Part shown: piece after piece, positions 1-5,076 of the stretch
How positions within the stretch are numbered: the first letter of the stretch is position 1
How the letters are laid out: each line of letters starts with the position of its first letter
Source: Chloroflexota bacterium
GTDB lineage: Bacteria > Chloroflexota > Dormibacteria > Dormibacterales > Dormibacteraceae
Assembly: GCA_005879675.1 (NCBI GenBank)
Contig: VBJE01000079.1
Span: 1 to 7,163, forward strand
Length of the DNA stretch: 7,163 bases
Direction of reading: 5' to 3'
The notes under the pieces: model-generated
Seen by the model: the letters and a program-made list of their open reading frames with translations, nothing else
What the model was told of the DNA's origin: nothing
Databases searched by the model: none
Position numbers and translations under genes: made by a program

Positions 1-862
1 CGGCTCCACGGGCTTCGTCGGCCGCGGCGTGGCCCACAAGATCCTCGACCTCGGCCACCAGCTTCGCGTCCTCGTCCGCGATCCCATGAAGGCGGCGGCG
101 TTCAAGGTCCGTGGCGCCCAGGTCGTGGTCGGAGACGCGATCAATGAGCAGTCGGTGACCCAGGCGGCCCAGGGCGTGGAGCACATCATCAGCCTGGTCG
201 CGGTGCGGCGTAACCGGCCGCAGTCCTACCTGGCCGTCAACGTCGACGGGCCGAGGATCATGGGCCAGGCGGCGATCGCGGCCGGCGTGCGCTCGGTCGT
301 CCTCGTGAGCGCGATCGGGGCCAAGCTCGACCCGCACTACAAGTACTACACGTCGCGCTGGATGGGCGAGCAGGAGCTGGCCAAGACCGGCGTGGCGGGC
401 ACGATCCTCCGCTTCTCGTTCATCCTCGCCGAGGAGGGTGGCATCCTCAACGACTTCGAGCGCGCGCTCGTAGCCAAGCTGCAGCCCATCCTGCGCGAGG
501 ACGCGGCCCGGGCGATCGTCGAGACCGTCTCGCGACCTGAGCTGCTCGGTCACATCATCGAGCTGGGCGGTCCCGAGGTCGTGACCTACGAGACGATCTT
601 CGACTGGTTCCTGCAGGCACGAAAGGTCAGGAAGACAAAGCTCAAGCTGCCCGTGCTGCTGGTGACGATTCCCGCCATCGCCATGGAGGCCATCTCGGCC
701 AACCCGCCGATCACGGCGGACGAGGTGAGCATGATCCAGAGCGACAACCTCGCCGCGGGCATCGACTCCGTCAGCTCGCAGTTCGGCTGGCGCCCGAGCG
801 CGCCCAGCTCGTGGGCACCCGTCAACTGGGCGAAGAAGCCAGGGATCAGAGCGGGCCGCTGA
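1..862 (+). CDS. NmrA/NDUFA9-like NAD(P)-binding protein (5'-partial)
   Basis: This is an atypical short-chain dehydrogenase (extended SDR) of the NmrA/NDUFA9-like group, whose members bind NAD(P) and often act as redox sensors, quinone-related accessory proteins or epimerase-like enzymes. The reading frame is open from base 2, giving 286 visible residues. They begin inside the Rossmann nucleotide loop (GSTGFVG), so only about 5-10 N-terminal residues are missing. Next come an LVRDP strand, which usually selects the cofactor phosphate, a VVVGDAIN segment, a VLVSAIGA strand, and the active-site region YKYYTSRWMGE at about residues 113-123. The usual Tyr-x3-Lys reads Tyr-x3-Arg here. The stretch after LRFSFILAEEGG is short before the ARAIVETV helix, so a loop usual in the family seems reduced. 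The C-terminal part (NPPITADEVSMI, FGWRP) is typical of the family. The substrate cannot be told. The GTG at 29 is an internal Val codon, not the start. The 3' end overlaps thpR. Confidence 0.88.
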   Translation, partial: GSTGFVGRGVAHKILDLGHQLRVLVRDPMKAAAFKVRGAQVVVGDAINEQSVTQAAQGVEHIISLVAVRRNRPQSYLAVNVDGPRIMGQAAIAAGVRSVVLVSAIGAKLDPHYKYYTSRWMGEQELAKTGVAGTILRFSFILAEEGGILNDFERALVAKLQPILREDAARAIVETVSRPELLGHIIELGGPEVVTYETIFDWFLQARKVRKTKLKLPVLLVTIPAIAMEAISANPPITADEVSMIQSDNLAAGIDSVSSQFGWRPSAPSSWAPVNWAKKPGIRAGR

Positions 863-1404
863 CGGTCCGCGCGTTCTTCGGGCTGCCGCTGCCGGAGCGG
901 CATCGCGAGGCCCTAGGCCCATTCCTCGCGGAATGTCAGCGGGTCGGTCCCGACTTTCGGTGGACACCGGCGGAAAACCTGCATCTGACCATCCGCTTCC
1001 TGGGCCATGTCGAGCTTTTGCTGGCGGAGGGGATCGCCGATCGCGTCGCCGCCGCGCAGCCGGCCCGGTTCGAGGTCCAGCTGGGCGAGACCGGCGCATT
1101 CAAGCGCGGCAAGATGGCGCGCGTCCTCTGGCTGGGGCTGCGCACGGGCGCGACCGAGATCAGCGCCCTGGCCGCCACCGTCGAGGCGGAGTGCGCTCGC
1201 GCGGGGTTGGAGGCGGAGAAGCGTGGGTTCCACGCCCATCTCACCCTGGCCCGCGCCAGGCCCCGCGAGGGCGCCGTGTCACCTTCGCTGCCGGAGCCTC
1301 CGGAGCTCGAACCGTGGCGCGCGGACGAGCTGATCCTCTATCGCAGCCGGCTCGGCCGGGGCGGGTCCGTCTACGAGCCGATGCGCCGCCTCAGGCTGGG
1401 GTGA
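811..1404 (+). CDS. thpR: RNA 2',3'-cyclic phosphodiesterase (2H family, LigT/ThpR)
   Basis: This enzyme hydrolyses RNA 2',3'-cyclic phosphate ends to 2'-phosphate; the E. coli relative also has 2'-5' RNA ligase activity. It acts in the cytoplasm. Both signature His-x-Thr motifs of the 2H superfamily are present: HLTIRFLG (H58, T60) and HAHLTLAR (H143, T145), counted from the GTG at 811. A C-terminal strand, ELILYRSRL, is also typical. The length fits the family's usual 180-200 residues. The start is uncertain. GTG at 811 is the only standard start upstream of the conserved domain, but relatives begin close to VRAFFGLPLP (codons from 865). A CTG at 859 overlaps the previous gene's TGA as CTGA, like the common ATGA coupling. 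Neither has a strong Shine-Dalgarno motif. The gene overlaps the upstream NAD(P)-binding gene by 52 bp (GTG start) or 4 bp (CTG start), so translational coupling is likely. Its 3' end overlaps the convergent HbpS-like gene by 14 bp. Confidence 0.92.
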   Translation: MGTRQLGEEARDQSGPLTVRAFFGLPLPERHREALGPFLAECQRVGPDFRWTPAENLHLTIRFLGHVELLLAEGIADRVAAAQPARFEVQLGETGAFKRGKMARVLWLGLRTGATEISALAATVEAECARAGLEAEKRGFHAHLTLARARPREGAVSPSLPEPPELEPWRADELILYRSRLGRGGSVYEPMRRLRLG

Positions 1405-1792
1405 TCCCGGCCTGCGCGCACTCCAGGTCCTGCTCCGGCTTGCCGCCGCTGACCCCGACTGCGCCGAGGAGCCGTCCGTCGCGCCGGATCAAGACGGACC
1501 CGAGGCCGGGCACGATCGGCACGCGCACGAGGCGGTCGGCGACGCTGAAGAAACCTGGCCGGTCCTTGGCGAGCTCGGCCAGGCCCGCACCATCGCGGAC
1601 CAGCATCGCGGCGCCGACGGCTTTGGCCTCCGCGATCTGCGGCGAGAGGGGCGGGGCGGCGTCCATGCGCGACAGCGCGACGAGCAGGCCACCGGAGTCG
1701 ACGACCGCGACGGTGATGTTGATGCCCAGCTCCGCGGCTTTGGCGTGCGCGCGGGCGATGATGTCGTTCGCCTCGGCCAGCGACACGCTCAT
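1391..1792 (-). CDS. GlcG/HbpS-family protein
   Basis: This 133-residue protein belongs to the GlcG/HbpS family (Pfam family of Streptomyces HbpS and E. coli GlcG). It spans nearly a single full-length domain with no signal peptide, so it is probably cytoplasmic. Family hallmarks are visible: an N-terminal helix with LAEANDIIARAHAKAAELG, the strand VAVVDSGGLLVALSRMD (about residues 28-43), PQIAEAKAVGA, and the C-terminal GAVGVSGGKPEQDLECAQAG (about 110-129). Streptomyces HbpS binds haem and works with a two-component sensor. GlcG sits in the glycolate operon with unknown role. Other members lie beside diol or propanediol genes. No such partner is visible here, so the function is open. The ATG at 1790-1792 lacks an obvious Shine-Dalgarno sequence. 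The gene is divergent from the GT2 gene across a 239-bp intergenic region and convergent with thpR, overlapping it by 14 bp. Confidence 0.9.
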   Translation of the reverse strand: MSVSLAEANDIIARAHAKAAELGINITVAVVDSGGLLVALSRMDAAPPLSPQIAEAKAVGAAMLVRDGAGLAELAKDRPGFFSVADRLVRVPIVPGLGSVLIRRDGRLLGAVGVSGGKPEQDLECAQAGITPA

Positions 1793-1890
1793 CCCGCGGC
1801 GAAGTCTCGCATGCGGCCAAGCTACAACTCATAGGTTGGCGGCGAACTGACTTTCGGGCTTGCGCGCCTGACCTGGCGGCCTTACCTTTC

Positions 1891-1977
1891 TCGACGGCCC
1901 CGAGGGAAACGTTCGAGGGGGCGGGAACAGGGCCGCAAGGCCGTGTACCGGCTCCCGAGAGGCGATCCGTCGGGGTC
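1891..1977 (+). ncRNA. Possible structured leader RNA before the GT2 gene (type not recognised)
   Basis: Reading the plus strand, a three-way junction can be drawn by hand. The closing stem pairs 1891-1897 with 1967-1973 (CGACGG with CCGTCG plus one wobble). A second stem pairs 1898-1903 with 1913-1919 around one bulged A. A third pairs CGGGA (1922-1926) with TCCCG (1953-1957), continuing through ACA/TGT and GGCC/GGCC to a GCAA (GNRA) loop at 1935-1938. The 3' arm of the closing stem is also part of a terminator-like hairpin (1964-1977) followed by a T-rich run, so the two folds exclude each other, as in attenuators. CCCCGA (1898-1903) can also pair with TCGGGG (1970-1975). I could not match it to any riboswitch class I know. 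G+C-rich DNA folds easily by chance and no convincing upstream promoter was found, so this is a hypothesis. Confidence 0.25.
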
Positions 1978-1987
1978 ACTTCTTTTT
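1964..1987 (+). terminator. Terminator-like hairpin with T-run in the GT2 leader
   Basis: GATCC (1964-1968) pairs with GGGTC (1973-1977) around a GTCG loop, giving five pairs with one G-U. The sequence then runs ACTTCTTTTT, ending at 1987. A run of five T is unusual in this G+C-rich DNA. No plus-strand gene ends nearby: thpR stops about 560 bp upstream and the gene between is on the other strand. If real, it would therefore act as an attenuator for the GT2 gene or stop stray transcription. The stem is short, so confidence is low. Confidence 0.27.
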
Positions 1988-1994
1988 CTGCGGG

Positions 1995-2023
1995 TGGGCA
2001 ATCCCAAACCGCCGCGTTACGCT
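1995..2023 (+). promoter_or_regulatory. Weak promoter candidate, possibly leaderless, for the GT2 gene
   Basis: TGGGCA (1995-2000, four of six matches to TTGACA) lies 17 bp before TACGCT (2018-2023), which keeps the key TA....T positions of a -10 element. Transcription would start around 2030-2032, at or next to the ATG at 2032. This would fit the absence of any Shine-Dalgarno motif before that ATG. It is an alternative to the folded-leader idea, which would need a promoter further upstream. It is only a consensus match by eye. Confidence 0.25.
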
Positions 2024-2031
2024 GCACGACC

Positions 2032-3252
2032 ATGAGCGTCGCCCAGCGCCCCAGGCCGCGGACCGAAAGCGCGCCGCCGGCCGCGCTCGAGCTTTCGATC
2101 GTGATGCCCTGCCTGAACGAGGCGGAGACGCTCGGCACCTGCATCCGCAAGGCGCGGCAAGCGATCGAGAACCTGGGTCTCGAGGCCGAGATCATCGTCG
2201 CCGACAACGGCAGCACCGACGGCTCGCAAGCCGCGGCGGAGGCACTCGGTGTCCGCGTCGTCGCCGTCAGGCGAAAGGGCTACGGCAGCGCGTTGATCGG
2301 AGGCATCGCCGCCGCGCGCGGGCGTTTCGTGATCATGGGTGACGCCGACGACAGCTACGACTTCACCGCCATCGGCCCACTGCTCGAGAGGTTGCGCGAC
2401 GGTTGCGACCTGGTGATGGGCAACCGCTTCGCTGGAGGCATCCAGCAGGGCGCGATGGTCTGGTCTCATCGGTGGGTCGGCAATCCCGCCCTTACGTTCA
2501 TCAGCCGGGTGTTCTTTCACACGCCGGTCGGCGATATGCACTGCGGCCTGCGCGGGTTTCGCAAGGATGCCTACGACCGGCTTCGCCTGCGCGCGACGGG
2601 CATGGAGTTCGCGAGCGAGATGGTGATCAAGGCTTCGCTGCAGCGGATGAAGATCGCCGAGGTCCCGGTGACGCTGAGCCCCGACGGCCGCTCGCGCCCG
2701 CCTCACCTGCGCACGTGGCGCGACGGCTGGCGCCACCTGCGCTTCATGCTGTTGTTCAGCCCGCGCTGGCTATTCCTCTATCCGGGGATCGCGCTGTTCG
2801 CCGCCGGGTTGATCGGCGGCGCGATCCTGGAGACAGGGCCCAAGCAGGTCGGCGCCGCGCAGCTCGACATCCACACCCTGCTGCTGGCCGGCTTCGCCTG
2901 CCTCATCGGCTACCAGCTGATCGTGTTCGCGGTCTTCACGAAAGTTTTCGCGATGGAGCAGGGCTTCCATCCGCCGAACCACAGGTATCGGGTCATGTTC
3001 CGCTATGTCAACCTCGAGACCGGCCTGCTGCTCGGCGCCTTGATGCTCCTTGCCGGACTCGCCGGCCTGGTCGTCGCCGTGCTGTCCTGGCGGGCGGTGG
3101 ATTTCGGCTCGCTAGATCCTCGCCTGACCATGCGCGAGGTCATCCCCGCGTCGGTGCTTCTGACGCTCGGCGTGCAGACGGTTTTCGCGAGCTTTTTCCT
3201 CAGCATCCTTGGCCTCGACGACTCCGAACCCGAGGATCAAAAGCCAGACTAG
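2032..3252 (+). CDS. Family 2 glycosyltransferase, polyprenyl-phosphate-sugar synthase-like, membrane-anchored
   Basis: This 406-residue protein resembles dolichol/polyprenyl-phosphate sugar synthases, which move a sugar from a nucleotide donor to a lipid phosphate on the cytoplasmic face. The GT-A domain spans about residues 20-240. It shows LSIVMPCLNEAETL (21-34), the nucleotide-binding VADNGSTDGS (56-65), the metal-binding DxD in GDADDSYDF (D104, D106), DMHCGLRGF (168-176) and GMEFASEMVIKA (190-201). The segment HLRTWRDGWRHLRFML (225-240) leads into four predicted membrane helices at about 246-266, 282-305, 331-352 and 369-393. The protein ends in an acidic tail. The ATG at 2032 has no Shine-Dalgarno motif. 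The open frame extends upstream without a standard start, and the catalytic domain begins 20 residues in, so this start is good. The last 141 bp overlap the convergent GT87 gene; the fourth helix lies in the overlap and looks genuine. The sugar is unknown. A lipid-linked sugar made here could feed the GT87 enzyme next door. Confidence 0.94.
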   Translation: MSVAQRPRPRTESAPPAALELSIVMPCLNEAETLGTCIRKARQAIENLGLEAEIIVADNGSTDGSQAAAEALGVRVVAVRRKGYGSALIGGIAAARGRFVIMGDADDSYDFTAIGPLLERLRDGCDLVMGNRFAGGIQQGAMVWSHRWVGNPALTFISRVFFHTPVGDMHCGLRGFRKDAYDRLRLRATGMEFASEMVIKASLQRMKIAEVPVTLSPDGRSRPPHLRTWRDGWRHLRFMLLFSPRWLFLYPGIALFAAGLIGGAILETGPKQVGAAQLDIHTLLLAGFACLIGYQLIVFAVFTKVFAMEQGFHPPNHRYRVMFRYVNLETGLLLGALMLLAGLAGLVVAVLSWRAVDFGSLDPRLTMREVIPASVLLTLGVQTVFASFFLSILGLDDSEPEDQKPD

Positions 3253-4308
3253 GTTCCAGGCCAGCTGCGGGGCGGGCAAGCCCATCGTCAGCACCTGCAT
3301 GGTGACGAAGCCGACACCAAGCCATGCCTTGTGCGCCAGCGACGGCGCGCCCCGGAGCACGAGCCATGCCGCGAGCAGGAGGTTGCTGTAGTCGGGCTGG
3401 TGGAGGTGGAAGGAGACCATCAGCGAGCCCAGCAGACCGGCAGCGAAGACGACGTCGGGGTTGTCGCGCCGCCTCCACGCCACCAGCAGGCACAGGGCGC
3501 CCTGCGCCGCGAGCACGACGTAGGTGACGGGGCCGATGCCGAACAGATACGCGACGGTGAAGAACGAGTGGCCGGCGTCGGTCTGGATCCACTGCAGGGT
3601 ATGCAAGAAATCGAGGAGCCCCGATCCGCCGAGAGAAGCCGCGCTGACTGCCGCCAGGACGGCGCCGCTCGCGACCCAGCCGGCGACGGGCCGCCACCGT
3701 CCGGCGATCAGGAGGCAGAGCGGAATCATGAGCACGACCTGCGGCTTCAGGGCGGTGGCGAAGGCCAGCGCCGCTCCCGCGACCAGCGGGCGGTCGTGGC
3801 GCATCAGCCACCACGCCGATGCCACGAGCGCGAGCACGAGCATGGTCGGCTGCCCGAAGTAGAAGGCTTCCATCACCGGCCACAGGGCGAGGCCCGCCAG
3901 GAGCAAGGCCACCTTCGCCAGCCCCTGGAACGGAGCCGCGATGTGCCAGGCCCAGACGAGAGCCGCCAGGGACACCAGCGTCCAGATCAGGTACGCGACC
4001 GGCTCGGGAAAGGCGACCAGCGGCGTCCACAGCCACGCGAGGAGAGGCGGGTTGATGAAGGTCCCGCCGGAGTGGATGGTGTTCTGGGGTGAGGGAAATC
4101 CCGCGGACAGGGCACGCAGGATGTCGAGGTCGTAGATCCGGGACCAGCCGAACCGGAGGCCGGCCTGCGCGGCGACATAGTCGTAACGGACGTCGTCGTG
4201 GATCGGAAAGCGGGCATACGCGACGACCCAGAGGCCGATGCTGTACATCGCTCCCCACGCGGCGGCGAGCGTGGCCGCGGCCAAGGGGAGCGCGGGTCGG
4301 TGCCGCAT
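3112..4308 (-). CDS. GT87-like (DUF2029) multi-pass membrane glycosyltransferase
   Basis: This 398-residue polytopic protein has about nine to eleven hydrophobic segments, beginning with a helix near residues 8-30. It resembles the GT87/DUF2029 family of GT-C fold enzymes, which includes mycobacterial PimE and uses polyprenyl-phosphate mannose (or a similar sugar) outside the membrane. Family-like marks are an acidic pair in the first loop (FPIHDDVRYDY, D38-D39; PimE has its catalytic Asp in this loop), INPPLLAWL (85-93), FGQPTMLVLAL (151-161), ALKPQVVLMIPL (186-197) and HLHQPDYSNLLLAAW (301-315). The ATG at 4306-4308 is 5 bp after the methyltransferase stop, which suggests coupling. The frame stays open further upstream, but that part overlaps the methyltransferase gene and encodes no membrane protein. 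The final helix (about 350-364) and the charged tail (365-398) lie opposite the end of the GT2 gene. The tail may be simple read-through to the first stop. Acceptor and donor are unknown. Confidence 0.88.
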   Translation of the reverse strand: MRHRPALPLAAATLAAAWGAMYSIGLWVVAYARFPIHDDVRYDYVAAQAGLRFGWSRIYDLDILRALSAGFPSPQNTIHSGGTFINPPLLAWLWTPLVAFPEPVAYLIWTLVSLAALVWAWHIAAPFQGLAKVALLLAGLALWPVMEAFYFGQPTMLVLALVASAWWLMRHDRPLVAGAALAFATALKPQVVLMIPLCLLIAGRWRPVAGWVASGAVLAAVSAASLGGSGLLDFLHTLQWIQTDAGHSFFTVAYLFGIGPVTYVVLAAQGALCLLVAWRRRDNPDVVFAAGLLGSLMVSFHLHQPDYSNLLLAAWLVLRGAPSLAHKAWLGVGFVTMQVLTMGLPAPQLAWNLVWLLILGFGVVEAKDAEEKARENRLHAERQKHRRGDDLAHGQARI

Positions 4309-4313
4309 CCTGC

Positions 4314-5021
4314 TCAGGCTTCGGCCGGTTTCTCGCCCAGGTAGAGGGTTTGGCGGCCGAAGAGCAGCCACGCGGGCGGAAACGCGAGGTAGGCGCGGAC
4401 CAGGGCGGGGCTCTGCGGCAAGCGGCTCTTGGTCGTGTAGGGCAGGAAACGGGCGATGACCTGCTTGGTGCGGAAGCCGGCCATGCGCGCGGCTTCGGCG
4501 AGGCTCTTCTCGGTCAACGCCGTCTGGTGGTCGATGAAGTCCCAGTACGAGCCGCCGACCAGGCGGATGTTGGGTTGGAGGATCAGGATGTGGCCTCCAG
4601 GCTTCAGCAGGGCGTGGGCGACTCGCAGCTGCTCCAGCACCGACTCGGTCGACGGCAGGTGCTCGAGGTAGTTGCTGAAGAAGGCGAGGTCGAAGTATTC
4701 GTTGGTAAGGACGTTGGCGAGCTCCAGGCCACTGGCGCGGACGAAGCGCACGTCCCTGGGCAGGTCGGAGCCCACCGGCCGGATGTCGGTGGCCCACCGC
4801 TCGCGCGCCCTGATGTTGCGGATGAAGTAGCCGGCGTCACACGCGATGTCGATGACCCTCGCGTCGGACTTGATGTAGCGCTGAAAGAACTTGCCCAGCT
4901 CCTTCCAGATCGCGTCCTTGGCCGCCCGGTCCTTCTCGTCGAACCGGAGGTCGTAGACCTCCTTGAGCAAGATCGGGAGCGACTTGTGCGCGATCGCGAG
5001 TCTTTTCGGGGGTGCGGACAT
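4314..5021 (-). CDS. Class I SAM-dependent methyltransferase
   Basis: This 235-residue soluble protein is a class I methyltransferase of the Methyltransf_11/23 type. It has an N-terminal helical region, then the SAM-binding strand RVIDIACDAGYFIRNI (55-70), TDIRPV (78-83), the strand FDLAFFSNYLEHLPS (110-124), whose NxLEH motif is common in this group, and HALLKPGGHILILQPN (136-151). WDFIDHQTALTEKSLAEA follows (160-177). Motif I is altered: the usual D-x-G-C-G-x-G reads D58-I-A-C-D62-A-G64, so the first two glycines are replaced but the acidic residue and last Gly remain. Binding may still work. The target is unknown; small envelope-cluster enzymes of this kind methylate sugars, lipids or glycan ends. 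The ATG at 5019-5021 has no clear Shine-Dalgarno motif. The gene follows the bkd E2 gene after 55 bp containing a strong hairpin, and its stop lies 5 bp before the GT87 start, so those two probably form one unit. Confidence 0.9.
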   Translation of the reverse strand: MSAPPKRLAIAHKSLPILLKEVYDLRFDEKDRAAKDAIWKELGKFFQRYIKSDARVIDIACDAGYFIRNIRARERWATDIRPVGSDLPRDVRFVRASGLELANVLTNEYFDLAFFSNYLEHLPSTESVLEQLRVAHALLKPGGHILILQPNIRLVGGSYWDFIDHQTALTEKSLAEAARMAGFRTKQVIARFLPYTTKSRLPQSPALVRAYLAFPPAWLLFGRQTLYLGEKPAEA

Positions 5022-5038
5022 GGTTTGGTGGCGACAAC

Positions 5039-5072
5039 CTTAACGCTCGAATCCACGGATTCAGGCGCTAAA
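5039..5072 (-). terminator. Long hairpin between bkd E2 and the methyltransferase
   Basis: On the minus-strand transcript the arms 5072-5058 and 5053-5039 form a 15-position stem with one C-A mismatch, three G-U pairs and a 4-base loop. Its core is the perfect dyad GAATCC-N2-GGATTC at 5049-5062. The G-U pairs are mismatches on the other strand, so the fold favours RNA made in the direction of the genes. It begins 4 bases after the E2 stop codon and ends 17 bases before the methyltransferase ATG. No T-run follows, so it is not a classical intrinsic terminator. It could end or protect the bkd mRNA, be a processing site, or be a protein-binding dyad. Confidence 0.42.
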
Positions 5073-5076
5073 CGGG

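Noticed and set aside
1860..1888. TTGCGC-17-TACCTT promoter pair upstream of the possible leader
   Set aside because: Weak match, and the predicted start (about 1895) would fall inside the first arm of the proposed closing stem, so it does not support that fold.
1891..1977. Known riboswitch class (cobalamin, TPP, FMN, SAM, c-di-GMP, c-di-AMP, Moco)
   Set aside because: None of the consensus segments I remember for these classes is present, so only an unassigned possible leader is reported.
1371..2216. Minus-strand open frame covering the HbpS-like gene and the intergenic region
   Set aside because: The HbpS-like frame has clear family motifs; this one is a low-complexity shadow reaching into the GT2 gene.
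2403..3305. Plus-strand open frame overlapping the GT2 gene in another phase
   Set aside because: Arg/Ala/Pro-rich shadow frame; the GT2 frame carries all family motifs.
3331..4092. Plus-strand open frame opposite the GT87 gene
   Set aside because: Rich in Arg, Glu and Gln with no recognisable motif; explained as the antisense of membrane-helix codons.
4309..4797. Upstream extension of the GT87 frame
   Set aside because: It overlaps the methyltransferase, is Pro/Arg-rich without helices, and the ATG at 4308 precedes the first membrane segment at the expected distance.
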